Positions 16,913 through 25,351 of a stretch of 64,000 nt of DNA are shown here, one piece after another. The stretch is taken from NCBI RefSeq assembly GCF_900109045.1, contig NZ_FNYL01000009.1, forward strand, positions 124,001-188,000. Reading direction: 5' to 3'. Within the stretch, counting starts at the first letter, position 1; every line of letters starts with the position of its first letter. The position numbers were made by a program, and so were the translations under genes. The notes below the pieces were generated by a model. That model worked only from the letters and a program-made list of their open reading frames with translations, was not told the origin of the DNA and made no database searches. Source of the DNA: Dyadobacter sp. SG02. Its GTDB lineage: Bacteria; Bacteroidota; Bacteroidia; Cytophagales; Spirosomataceae.

Positions 16913-19294
16913 GTGAAGATGGTTCATCTTAAAATTGCATTACGGGCCTTTCTTAAATCCAAAGGGTATAATTTCCTGAACATTGCCGGGCTTGCGCTCG
17001 GTTTGGCCACGTTTACTTTCGTCTCGTTGTATGTTGCTAATGAAACAAGCTACGATCAGTGGAACGGCAATATTGACCGGATTTTCCTGGTAGAGCGGGA
17101 AATGCCTAACGGAGCTTCGCCTTACACGCCGGGAAAATTGGCCGCGGCTATCAAAAACGCGTGTCCGGAAGTTGAAGAAACGGGCCGTATGAATACAGCA
17201 TTGTTTCAAATACCGTTCTTCACGCATTCGGGCAGGTTCTTGATCAAAAATTGGGTGGGCGCCGACTATTCGCTGGCCGGTATGTTGGGAATTAAACCCA
17301 GGGGTTTTCAGCTGACGTCTAACAATGCCGCGCCTACGGTTTTGCTTTCCACGCGTACTGCCGGGGTACTTTTTCCCGGCGAAAGCAATGTTCAAAATAA
17401 GACGGTCATGATGATGTCCAGGAACGGGATGCCGATGACCATTGCCGGGGTTGCCGATGATGCGCCGGGTAACACCAATTTCAGTTTCGACTGCATCGGG
17501 TTCAGCGAGGATATCACGCAGGGCAAAGACCAAAGCTATGCCAACCAGATTTACCAGACTTTCCTGTTAGTAAAGCCCGGTACGGATATCGGTCTGCTTT
17601 CAAAAAAGATCGATACGATTTACAGGGAAGCCGCTTTGGCAGACACCAGCCTCGTCGCCAGGGAAGCGCTCGCCATGTCGAATGCGCCCACGATTTTTTT
17701 AGACCCGCTAAAAAATCTGCATTTGAAGCCTCATTACGGTTCTCACGTCAACGATCAAATTGTAAAAGGCCTCATCGTTCTTGCGCTGATCATATTGATT
17801 GTTACGGGTGTAAATTTCACAAATTTGTATGTTTCGCAGGCCAACAGGCGCTCCAAAGAAGTTGGTATCAAGAAAGTTAGCGGTATTAGCAGACGACAGA
17901 TCGCCTTTCAGTTCCTGACAGAGATTTTTTTCCAATGCATGGTCTCCTTCGTTATCTCGATCGGGATTGTAGCATTAGGTTTACCCTATTTTAATCAACT
18001 GCTGGATGTAAACCTGTCGATTTCCGGAATAAACGGCGTGATAGCCATGCAGCTTCTGCTTGCTGTGGTAGCATTAACGCTATTGGCCGGGGCCTATCCG
18101 GCCGTGGTGATGGCCGGATTCAGGCCTGCCGAGGTGTTAAGGGGAAATCAGTTCGAAAAAGGCGGAAAGTTCTCCTGGGCGAAAGGCGTAATCCCGGTAC
18201 TGCAATTTACATTTGCCATCGGCTTTGTCATCGTGCTGATCGTCATCAATCAGCAGGTCAGTTTCATGAAATCGGAAGATCCGGGCTTTCAGGCGAAGCA
18301 GGTGTTATATATCGATAATCTCGCGATTTATAACACCCCCGCAAGTTTCGAATCCGTTGATGCACGGATAAAAGCGATTCCCGGTGTGAAAGACGTCGCC
18401 GTATCGTCCCATGTTCCAGGGGGGATCATGCCGGCTTCCCACGAGTATGTGGTGCATAACAGAACACATGCCATGCAGACCGTCGCGGTTGGCTACCACT
18501 ATTTTGAAACCCTGAACATCCGGTTGAAACAAGGTCAAACTTTCTCCTCCTCATTCCCCGTAGACTCCGCCAATGCAATCATCAACGAAACTGCGGCCAA
18601 AAAGATGGGGCTGGCGAATCCTGTCGGCACGATGATCCAAGGCCGCAGCGGCCATTACAGGATCATCGGCGTGACCAAAGATGTAAAATCATCCGGCTTC
18701 GAGTCGTACGTTCAACCCACTGTGTATCTGATGAACAACCCGCTTGGAGTTCCTAAGACGCAAATTATGATCAGTGTCGAAGGCAATGCAATACCGGCTG
18801 TACTGGCCACCCTCGGCCGCGAATGGAGCAGCATTAATAAGTTGGATGGGGATAATTTCAACTACCACTTCCTCGACGAGCTGTATGGTAAGGTCTATGC
18901 TAAACAAGAGCAGTCGCAATCGATATTAACTTACTTTTCGATTTTGGCCCTGCTCATCGCCTCCCTGGGTTTCTTTGCCTCGGCAGCGCAAGCGATCCAC
19001 CTCAGAATGAAGGAAATTGCCGTCAGGAAAGTATTCGGTGCACGAGGAAGGGACCTTATGGTTACGTTAGGAACGCCATTCTTTTATATCATGCTTATAG
19101 CCAATTTGATAGCCTGGCCAACCTCCCTTTTGATAGCCTCCAAATGGTTGCAAACCTTTGCTTACCGGGTCGACATTTCCTTTCAGCCATTCGTCGCCGC
19201 AACGATCATTTCCGTACTGATCATTGCGACAACGGTTTGTTTACAAATTAGCAGGGCTGTTAACTTAAACCTAGCTGTAAGATTGAAGGAGTAA
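16913..19294 (+). CDS. ABC transporter permease, FtsX/MacB type
   Basis: A 793-residue membrane protein. It has the double-module layout usual in Bacteroidetes: an N-terminal helix (LNIAGLALGLATFTFVSLYV), a MacB periplasmic core domain with the YDQWN motif, an FtsX domain (about 285-405, three helices; NRRSKEVGIKKVSGISRRQI), a second core domain and a second FtsX domain (about 670-790; LRMKEIAVRKVFGARGRD). Such permeases work with a separate ATPase in exporting peptides, lipids or drugs or in mechanotransmission; no ATPase gene is adjacent. The start is GTG 16913 or ATG 16919. Around 16800-16910 the upstream DNA is very AT-rich. Confidence 0.93.
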   Translation: MKMVHLKIALRAFLKSKGYNFLNIAGLALGLATFTFVSLYVANETSYDQWNGNIDRIFLVEREMPNGASPYTPGKLAAAIKNACPEVEETGRMNTALFQIPFFTHSGRFLIKNWVGADYSLAGMLGIKPRGFQLTSNNAAPTVLLSTRTAGVLFPGESNVQNKTVMMMSRNGMPMTIAGVADDAPGNTNFSFDCIGFSEDITQGKDQSYANQIYQTFLLVKPGTDIGLLSKKIDTIYREAALADTSLVAREALAMSNAPTIFLDPLKNLHLKPHYGSHVNDQIVKGLIVLALIILIVTGVNFTNLYVSQANRRSKEVGIKKVSGISRRQIAFQFLTEIFFQCMVSFVISIGIVALGLPYFNQLLDVNLSISGINGVIAMQLLLAVVALTLLAGAYPAVVMAGFRPAEVLRGNQFEKGGKFSWAKGVIPVLQFTFAIGFVIVLIVINQQVSFMKSEDPGFQAKQVLYIDNLAIYNTPASFESVDARIKAIPGVKDVAVSSHVPGGIMPASHEYVVHNRTHAMQTVAVGYHYFETLNIRLKQGQTFSSSFPVDSANAIINETAAKKMGLANPVGTMIQGRSGHYRIIGVTKDVKSSGFESYVQPTVYLMNNPLGVPKTQIMISVEGNAIPAVLATLGREWSSINKLDGDNFNYHFLDELYGKVYAKQEQSQSILTYFSILALLIASLGFFASAAQAIHLRMKEIAVRKVFGARGRDLMVTLGTPFFYIMLIANLIAWPTSLLIASKWLQTFAYRVDISFQPFVAATIISVLIIATTVCLQISRAVNLNLAVRLKE

Positions 19295-19404
19295 TTGCGC
19301 AGATCTCGTCCACATTTTGCCATCGTAAATCCGAAATCACCTCCCTATCTTGCAGCGTCGTCGTGGGGCGACCGATAAAATGTCAAACAAGCATTTACAC
19401 TAAG

Positions 19405-19752
19405 ATGGATAATAAAGAAGTATTGCAATCAGCCAATGCCGCAGTAACGAACGGCGACAACGAAGGATTTTTAGCATTCTGCACGGATACCGTCGTATGG
19501 ACTTTCGTCGGCGAGCAAACGCTTACGGGAAAAGAAGCTGTCCGGCAATACATGGCCGAAACCTATTTGGAGCCACCAAAATTCCAGGTTGAAAATCTGA
19601 TCGCAGAAGGCGATTATGTTACCGCAATCGGCAAAATCGATTTAAAGGACCAGGACAGGATTCTGACCCATTATTCCTATTGTGACGTTTGGCGTTTCGA
19701 GGATGGCAAGATGGCGGAACTGACCGCGTTCGTTATTAAAGTCGCAGAGTGA
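19405..19752 (+). CDS. NTF2-like (SnoaL-type) protein
   Basis: A 115-residue protein starting at ATG 19405 (the frame is open for 14 more codons upstream but without conserved residues). It shows the NTF2-like cone-fold pattern: ANAAVTNGDNEGFLAFCTDTVVWTFVGEQTLTGKEAVRQYM, then VTAIGKI and CDVWRFEDGKMAELTAFVIK. Such small proteins bind or convert small molecules, but the role here is unknown. It is convergent with the exonuclease III gene. Confidence 0.88.
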   Translation: MDNKEVLQSANAAVTNGDNEGFLAFCTDTVVWTFVGEQTLTGKEAVRQYMAETYLEPPKFQVENLIAEGDYVTAIGKIDLKDQDRILTHYSYCDVWRFEDGKMAELTAFVIKVAE

Positions 19753-19786
19753 CATGTTCACATGAAACGAGAATATATCAAGACTT

Positions 19787-20563
19787 TCATTGATCCAAAA
19801 GCTGGATCCAAACCGGCGCGTGATCACTTGCCTTCTCCCATCCTCTGACGTTGCTGTCCACCCCTGCCGCGACAAGCCTTGGCGCAATTTGAGGACTTAG
19901 TAACAGGTGGTCCAGACGAAGGCCGGCATCCCGTTCATAGGCATTGCGCAGATAATCCCAGAATGTGTAAATTCTTTCCTGCGGATGAAGGTGACGGATA
20001 GCATCTGTCCAACCCTGGCCCACAAGGTCTTTGTACGCCTTTCGGGCCTGCGGAAAATACAAAGCATTATCCTCCCAGCGCTCAGGCTTGTATACATCGA
20101 GCGCGGTTGGAATAACGTTATAGTCCCCCGCCAGAACGACCGGCACCTGCTCGGATAGCAAGTACTTTGCGTGCTTCTTTAACCTTTTAAACCAGGCTAG
20201 TTTGTAATCGAATTTCGGGCCGGGCGCCGGGTTGCCGTTGGGAAGATACAGGCAGCAAACCAGCATCCGGCCGACGATCGCCTCAATGTACCGGCTATGG
20301 TCATCGTGCTGATCACCGGGAAGTGTGTTGCGGACTTCTTGCAAATCCATATCCCTGGCAAGGATCGCTACCCCGTTCCACATTTTTTGCCCGTGCCAGA
20401 TGGCGTTGTAGCCTATCTTAGAGAGCGCTGCCGCGGGAAACTTATCCGTGGGCGCTTTCAGCTCCTGGAGGCAAACGATGTCGGGTTGCCCTTCCGCGAG
20501 CCATCGTAGCAGCACCGGTAACCTCCCGTTAATACCGTTGATGTTAAATGTGGCAATCTTCAT
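19787..20563 (-). CDS. xth: Exodeoxyribonuclease III
   Basis: A 258-residue AP endonuclease/exonuclease of the EEP superfamily. Key residues are visible: Asn7 (FNINGI), Glu34 (LQELK), the GDYNV motif, DYLRNAYERDAGLRLDHLL and the final SDHAPVW His. It cleaves DNA at abasic sites and removes 3' blocks in base excision repair, in the cytoplasm. Length is usual for the family. It is transcribed alone and has a strong hairpin 58 bases before its start that terminates the neighbouring gene. Confidence 0.95.
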   Translation of the reverse strand: MKIATFNINGINGRLPVLLRWLAEGQPDIVCLQELKAPTDKFPAAALSKIGYNAIWHGQKMWNGVAILARDMDLQEVRNTLPGDQHDDHSRYIEAIVGRMLVCCLYLPNGNPAPGPKFDYKLAWFKRLKKHAKYLLSEQVPVVLAGDYNVIPTALDVYKPERWEDNALYFPQARKAYKDLVGQGWTDAIRHLHPQERIYTFWDYLRNAYERDAGLRLDHLLLSPQIAPRLVAAGVDSNVRGWEKASDHAPVWIQLLDQ

Positions 20564-20618
20564 GCGCGAGTTTTGGATGGATCGCTAAATCCCGTGTAAA
20601 TCAAGGCATTACTCAAAA

Positions 20619-20655
20619 AAAGCTGCCTCTCAATCGAGGCAGCTTCGGTTTTTGT
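20619..20655 (-). terminator. Rho-independent terminator, probably two-way
   Basis: AGCTGCCTC (20621-20629) pairs with GAGGCAGCT (20636-20644) around a 6-base loop. On the minus strand a run of T follows (complement of the A run at 20615-20620), downstream of the DUF2383 gene. On the plus strand GGTTTTTG follows, so it can work both ways. Confidence 0.85.
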
Positions 20656-20664
20656 TTACCGGTC

Positions 20665-21120
20665 TCAGGCTTTGGCGGTATCTCGCAAAGCTTTGATCCG
20701 GTCGTGTGCAGCGTAGATTCCCTGCGCCTGCCCTCTGACAATTTCCAGTGCCTGCATACCAAGTTCGTTGTTGCTTAATGCATCCTGGTAAGCTTTCTTG
20801 ATGGCATCTTCGCCACGCTCGGCTTCGGAGAGAATGCTGGCACGGTCGCTACCGCCGAACAACGATTTGATATCAATCCAGGCCCGGTGCAATGTACCAC
20901 TGACACTTTTATCTTCTTCCAGATGCGGGGCAGTGCCGGCAATCGCAGATAGCTCCTGTACATACTTGCGGCTTTGCTGGGCATATTCCTCAAATATCGT
21001 TTTCAAATCAATGTTTTCGTCCTCGATATCTTCAATCGCCTTCTCAAAGCCGGCGACCCGGTCATTGTTAATCTCAATCAACTCGCCGATAATACCACTT
21101 ACGTTGTCATTAGTTCCCAT
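20665..21120 (-). CDS. PA2169/DUF2383 family four-helix-bundle protein
   Basis: A 151-residue all-helical protein with ferritin-like features: LIEINNDRVAGFEKAIEDI, FEEYAQQSRKYVQEL, then the conserved HRAWIDIKSLFGG and SEAERGEDAIKKAYQDAL. These fit the PA2169 family (DUF2383), found in many stress-related loci; the biochemical role is unknown. It lies between a terminator and a receiver-only gene, both on the same strand. Confidence 0.88.
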   Translation of the reverse strand: MGTNDNVSGIIGELIEINNDRVAGFEKAIEDIEDENIDLKTIFEEYAQQSRKYVQELSAIAGTAPHLEEDKSVSGTLHRAWIDIKSLFGGSDRASILSEAERGEDAIKKAYQDALSNNELGMQALEIVRGQAQGIYAAHDRIKALRDTAKA

Positions 21121-21238
21121 ATTGATCTCTGTTTGTTGTGAGGCATCAGTATGCCAAATACCATGCCAGAGGAGATTGGTAGTCTAAGTCAGGACCAATG
21201 GGGGTAGCGTTGCCGGTGCGTCAATCCGGATCCTGGGA

Positions 21239-21664
21239 TTACCTGCAATTATTGGGATGGAGGCAGTCTTTCCAGTAATTGACGATCAATTGAAGTTGGC
21301 CCTTGCCTTCCTGGAAGCTGTTACATTTTTTGAAATATCCCTGAATGGTGCCATTGTAAGCCTTGCGCACGAGTACAGGGCTATCGGAGGTCGTCAGGAA
21401 AATGAATGGGATCGACTTCTTTTTCAAATAGGGGTCACCGTCAATCTGATCGCGCAGTTCGAGTCCATTCATGACAGGCATGTTGATATCGCACAAAATC
21501 AGCAACGGGCTTTCCGGAGTAGTCAACAAATAGTCCAATGCAGCCTGGCCATTTTCAAAATAGCGGCTCGGGTTAACGAGCGCAAGCTCTTCTAGCATCG
21601 CCCCGATCATATCCTGGTCGTCGACATCATCATCGATAATAACAATTGGCCCTTTCAGTGACAT
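21239..21664 (-). CDS. Single-domain response regulator (Rcp1/CheY-like)
   Basis: A 141-residue receiver domain without output domain. The acidic cluster IIDDDVDD, the phosphoacceptor in ILCDINMPVMNGLEL and the Thr/Lys pair (LTTSDS and GYFKK) are intact, so it should accept phosphate from a histidine kinase. This subtype often pairs with phytochrome-like or hybrid kinases, but no kinase is adjacent. It is transcribed leftward, 118 bases before the DUF2383 gene. Confidence 0.92.
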   Translation of the reverse strand: MSLKGPIVIIDDDVDDQDMIGAMLEELALVNPSRYFENGQAALDYLLTTPESPLLILCDINMPVMNGLELRDQIDGDPYLKKKSIPFIFLTTSDSPVLVRKAYNGTIQGYFKKCNSFQEGKGQLQLIVNYWKDCLHPNNCR

Positions 21665-21841
21665 GCGGAAGACGTTTGACTACCACAAATAACGGATTTA
21701 AAAGTATTAACTTTTATTTTTTAACTTCACAATAGAATAAAACCAGGCCGCAGTTCCAGCAGAAAAAATAAAAATTCCCCTCAGGTTTTTATGCCCGGCT
21801 CGTGCTACGCCATTTAAATAACTGACTTTTTCGAAAACAAA

Positions 21842-22282
21842 GTGGAATCCGAAATAACACTGCAAATCATCCTTATCAAACCCACGCCAGACGTGGTTTT
21901 TGGCCTGCAAAAGGGGGCTGGTACGAATTACGAAACCGTTCAAAAGCAAATTGCCACCTCCAACGATTTAACCTTTACGTTTACAGTTAAGGTGAAAGGT
22001 GATAGCTCAAAAGATCAACTCCCCAAATTATCGGGCAGTTTTGTTCAAGGTTCCGCAGATAATAAGTTTGTTTATATCGACATCGGCACATACGCTGGCC
22101 AATCCGATACGATTTGGGCGCGACGGCTTAAAATTCCTTTGACAGGAATTACCTGGAAGGAAATCGAATCGTTACCTGACAACTCAATGTTGCAAACTAG
22201 CGTTCCCGGGATTGGTCGGGATGGCGGGCCAAACTGTGCGACAGTTAACCCTTTTGCGGGTTGGCACGTTAAACCATCATAG
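21842..22282 (+). CDS. DUF5990 family protein
   Basis: A 146-residue protein matching the DUF5990 pattern: IILIKPTPDVVFGLQKGAGTNYETVQ, LTFTFTVKVKG, GSFVQGSADNKFVYIDIGTYAGQSD and RRLKIPLTGITW. The function is unknown; no signal peptide or membrane segment is seen, so it should be cytoplasmic. It starts at ATG 21842 and stands alone, before the long gap that precedes the surface-protein cluster. Confidence 0.85.
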   Translation: MESEITLQIILIKPTPDVVFGLQKGAGTNYETVQKQIATSNDLTFTFTVKVKGDSSKDQLPKLSGSFVQGSADNKFVYIDIGTYAGQSDTIWARRLKIPLTGITWKEIESLPDNSMLQTSVPGIGRDGGPNCATVNPFAGWHVKPS

Positions 22283-22353
22283 ACTAAAAATAGAATCTTC
22301 TTCCGACCGGCGCCTATTCAGCCGTTGCCTTCCAGCAATTGTTTTTGCTGCGC

Positions 22354-22395
22354 GGCATTCGATGCCCGGCATTCGATGCCCGGCATTCGATGCGC
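22354..22395. repeat. Three tandem 14-bp repeats
   Basis: The unit GGCATTCGATGCCC is repeated at 22354-22367, 22368-22381 and 22382-22395; the third copy has one change near its end. Each unit holds the inverted core GGCATtcgATGCC, so each can form a small hairpin. Confidence 0.85.
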
Positions 22396-22671
22396 GATCC
22401 GGATATTCCGCAGGTGGGCTTCCACCAGGTGTCAGATGCCTGCTATTCGACACATTTGGGCGCAGTTAACATAAAATTAATTTGTAGACATTCCCCTACG
22501 TATAACTCCCGGTTATAGGTTTCAAAGTTTCCTGCCGGACTGCGCGGAACTTTACCTCGCTACCCATAATTGTGGCCGGGGCGACACATTGACGCCACCG
22601 CTATCCGTCCCCGCAATCCGGGTCTGTCAGGGGCACGCCCAATAACAACAAGCCTCAACGTCGACTTGCTA

Positions 22672-22712
22672 CTACATTTGTAGATCTATATCTGGGTTGT
22701 TTTTGTAGATCT
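22672..22712. promoter_or_regulatory. Candidate regulator site: CTACA palindrome plus TTGTAGATCT direct repeat
   Basis: CTACATTTGTAG at 22672-22683 is a perfect 5-bp inverted repeat (CTACA/TGTAG). TTGTAGATCT occurs at 22678-22687 and 22703-22712, 25 bases apart. The same CTACA...TGTAG arrangement appears at 59488-59501 in the second surface locus. A NarL-type response regulator could bind here (inference). Confidence 0.4.
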
Positions 22713-22878
22713 CGACGGGTCGGTTCGGGACAGTCTCTCTATGTTTGTTCCAGACCAAAAGGTCAGGATTGAGCCGGCGCTCCGCATTACAGGCCTATTC
22801 GGGACAAGCGGATGATCAATGCCTCATGACCGGTTGGTCGCTTACACGAAAAGCATTTGTTAATCTAAAATCAGTTAT

Positions 22879-23604
22879 ATGAAAACACGTCGACTAATTT
22901 CTACGCTGCTGCTCAATGCGGTATTGGCTGTGTCATCACTCACTTTTGCCCAGGTTAAAATTGGTTCGAATCCGACCACAATCGATCCGAACAATAACCT
23001 GGAAGTCGAAAGCTCCGATCCGACCAAAAAAATCAGTATCCACAAAACCACGGGTAAATTGACAATCGCCGACGGCTCCCAGGGCGACAGGAAAGTACTT
23101 ACTTCCGACGCGAACGGAGTTGCTACCTGGCGGAGCCAGTCGGACCTTGCGATACCGGTGACAGCATTCAGCGGGGCCATTACCGGCCTGGCCACCATTC
23201 CGACATTTACTACACACGATGAACCCAGCCAGCGCCTGCCATTGGTCCCGACCCTGGGGGCAGCGTCCTGGGATGGCGGGGCAAAAAGATTTATTGTGCC
23301 TTCGGATGGCACGTACTCGGTCCAGGTAGGGCTTTCTTGCATCAGCACCACCGGCGCCGGTGTCACACTGTGGACGAGGATATGGGTAGTATCGGAAAAT
23401 GGCGGTCCCATCTTCAAGGGAACCAGCCCGATGGGCGCGACGGCCGGGGACTGGCAATCTGTCGTTTACACGGGCAGATTAACAACTGGCGACGGCATCT
23501 CGCTGGAAGGGTACACGATGCAGACGGACGGAAATCCTCCCGTGAACCCCATCTGGACCGGTACCTGCGGACGTGCTTACATGACCGTTACCAAAATAGA
23601 TTGA
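22879..23604 (+). CDS. Secreted surface protein, QVKIG family
   Basis: A 241-residue protein with a signal peptide ending in TFAQ. The mature part begins VKIGSNPTTIDPNNNLEVE, a block nearly identical in the genes at 24587 and 26766 and recognisable at 23673. A short linker follows (KTTGKLTIADGSQG, then KVLTSDANGVATW), the usual lead-in of Bacteroidetes tail-fibre-like surface proteins, and then a beta-rich C-terminal domain of about 150 residues that resembles a C1q/TNF-like jelly roll (weak, from pattern only). No T9SS sorting domain is seen. It is the first gene of a cluster running to 28844. Confidence 0.85.
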   Translation: MKTRRLISTLLLNAVLAVSSLTFAQVKIGSNPTTIDPNNNLEVESSDPTKKISIHKTTGKLTIADGSQGDRKVLTSDANGVATWRSQSDLAIPVTAFSGAITGLATIPTFTTHDEPSQRLPLVPTLGAASWDGGAKRFIVPSDGTYSVQVGLSCISTTGAGVTLWTRIWVVSENGGPIFKGTSPMGATAGDWQSVVYTGRLTTGDGISLEGYTMQTDGNPPVNPIWTGTCGRAYMTVTKID

Positions 23605-23672
23605 TGCACCGGGCGGTTGAATATCCTCTGTGCACGTAAAAGGCAATTCCACAATTTCTAAACGTCAACGAT

Positions 23673-24560
23673 ATGAAAACAAAGTATTTGTTATCGGCGA
23701 TCGCATTCGCCGTAGCTGCCACGGCATCGACCGCCTCCATGGCCCAGGTTAAAATCGGGGCAAACCCGACTACGATCACCCCAGGTGCCAATCTGGATGT
23801 AGAGGGCGCTAGTAGCGCGCATGCGGTCGTGATGCAATCTGGTGCCGTTGGCATTAATACGATAGCGCCGCAAGCCTGGCTGGATGTTCGCGGAACTACC
23901 AAGATCCTGGCAGGTCCAGGCACACAATCCGGCGACATTTGGACCGGGACATCCAATATAGACGGTATGCAGGTATACGCTACGGGTGCGGATTTGTGGG
24001 TCGGCATCCAGCGCAGAGGCGGCGCCCCGCTCCATCTTGCCAAGCCTTCAGGTACCATCGAAAATTCGTTCGCCATTTTTACTGTGGATGGCGTTCCGGC
24101 TAGTGTTGGCTCAATCCGATACAACGGCGCAGCGGGAGTAGTTTACATGACCACTTCAGATCAACGCCTGAAAGAAAACATCCACACCACGAAATTCGGG
24201 CTGGAAGCGTTGAAAGCCGTCAGGGTGTATGATTATAATTTCAAAGCAGATTCCAAAAAAACGCTTTCCACCGGTGTACTGGCTCAGGAATTACACAAAG
24301 TTTACCCACAAGCCGTTTCCGTTGGCGGTGCCGATGCCAAAGCTAACCCCTGGCAGGTGGATTACAGCAAGCTGGTTCCCATGCTGGTTAAATCGGTGCA
24401 AGAGTTGAACGAGAAAGTAGAAGCTCTAGAAAGCCAGAAAGCGCAGCTGAGCGCAGAACTAAAACATAAAGAAGCCTCTTACTCCGAACTCAATAACCGT
24501 ATATCACAGCTGGAACGGCTGCTTAGTGGTGTGGAGAATACAAAATCCGTGAGCCGGTAA
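23673..24560 (+). CDS. Secreted tail-fibre-like protein with Peptidase_S74 chaperone domain
   Basis: A 295-residue protein. After the signal peptide (ends SMAQ) comes VKIGANPTTITPGANLDVEG, then a beta-rich region, and from about residue 155 a Peptidase_S74 intramolecular chaperone domain: SDQRLKENI with Ser162 and Lys167 at the Ser-x4-Lys spacing of the self-cleaving dyad of phage endosialidases. A coiled coil fills the end (about 245-285). S74 domains help trimeric fibres fold and then cut themselves off. In Bacteroidetes they occur on chromosomal surface proteins as well as phages. No phage genes are nearby. Confidence 0.92.
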   Translation: MKTKYLLSAIAFAVAATASTASMAQVKIGANPTTITPGANLDVEGASSAHAVVMQSGAVGINTIAPQAWLDVRGTTKILAGPGTQSGDIWTGTSNIDGMQVYATGADLWVGIQRRGGAPLHLAKPSGTIENSFAIFTVDGVPASVGSIRYNGAAGVVYMTTSDQRLKENIHTTKFGLEALKAVRVYDYNFKADSKKTLSTGVLAQELHKVYPQAVSVGGADAKANPWQVDYSKLVPMLVKSVQELNEKVEALESQKAQLSAELKHKEASYSELNNRISQLERLLSGVENTKSVSR

Positions 24561-24586
24561 ATGCTGATATTTTAAAACTCATCGAT

Positions 24587-25264
24587 ATGAAAACACAAAT
24601 TCTATTATCCAAAATTTCCAGGACAAAGTTAACCTCAGCGCTATTTGCCGCCGCAATGCTTGTCGGCTCTTCCACCGCTTTCGCACAGGTGAAAATTGGA
24701 ACGAACCCGACGACTATCGAGCCCAACTCCAATTTGGAAGTGGAGGCCTCTACCCCCGGACGCAAGACGAAAATAGACAAAACAACGGGCCAGGTAACCA
24801 TTACCGACGGTACTGAGGGCGCCGGAAAAGTATTGACTTCGGATGCAGCCGGCGGTACCAGTTGGCAAAATCCATTGGCCGGGGCAATGGTCAACGGAAC
24901 TACGGGGAATCAGGTAACGGTCACCAATACGGGAACGTTTGCTACCTATTCAGGTGCAACGATCACGTTGCCCAGGGCAGGTACTTACATGGTTACCGCC
25001 CAATGGACGATGCCGACAGCTTCCACAGTTTACCCTGTCGGTAACCAGGCTTTTATCAATACCGCTTTGTCGACCAGCCCTTCAACTTATGATGCGGTGG
25101 GCGTGGCAGCGGAATGGATGGTTATTGCCGGTGGGGCATACCATACAACCCCATCGTTCAGAGTTACGGTTGCGGGTCCTCAAACGCTTTACTTCTGGTT
25201 TCAAACCGGTTTCTTTTCCGGCGAACTGCGATTTACGGAAACCTATGCTGTCGGGCCATTTTGA
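24587..25264 (+). CDS. Secreted surface protein, QVKIG family
   Basis: A 225-residue paralogue of the proteins at 22879 and 26766. The signal peptide is longer than in the paralogues (ends TAFAQ). It shares VKIGTNPTTIEPNSNLEVEASTPGRK, DKTTGQVTITDGT and KVLTSDAAGGTSW, followed by a beta-rich C-terminal domain of about 130 residues unlike the others in detail. The C-terminus (AVGPF) carries no sorting domain. Together with the T9SS gene at 25352 it forms a two-gene unit that is duplicated at 26766-28844. Confidence 0.85.
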   Translation: MKTQILLSKISRTKLTSALFAAAMLVGSSTAFAQVKIGTNPTTIEPNSNLEVEASTPGRKTKIDKTTGQVTITDGTEGAGKVLTSDAAGGTSWQNPLAGAMVNGTTGNQVTVTNTGTFATYSGATITLPRAGTYMVTAQWTMPTASTVYPVGNQAFINTALSTSPSTYDAVGVAAEWMVIAGGAYHTTPSFRVTVAGPQTLYFWFQTGFFSGELRFTETYAVGPF

Positions 25265-25351
25265 TAGGCCTTTCAGTTAGCTGATCGCGGGTTTGAAAGT
25301 AAGTTGCTTTCGAACGCAAACATCCATTCAAAGCATTAAACAGACATTACA

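Larger units (their letters stand above)
22283..22878. other. Long non-coding region before the surface-protein cluster
   Basis: About 600 bases without a credible gene. It holds a 3 x 14 bp tandem repeat (22354-22395), the palindrome CTACATTTGTAG at 22672-22683 and a direct repeat of TTGTAGATCT (22678-22687 and 22703-22712). It probably carries the promoter and control sites of the QVKIG/T9SS cluster that starts at 22879. No clear TAnnTTTG box was found. Confidence 0.5.

Noticed and set aside
23673..24560. Possible prophage because of the Peptidase_S74 tail-fibre domain
   Set aside because: No capsid, terminase, portal, integrase or lysis genes are near either S74 gene. Signal peptides and the T9SS neighbours show secreted cellular proteins.
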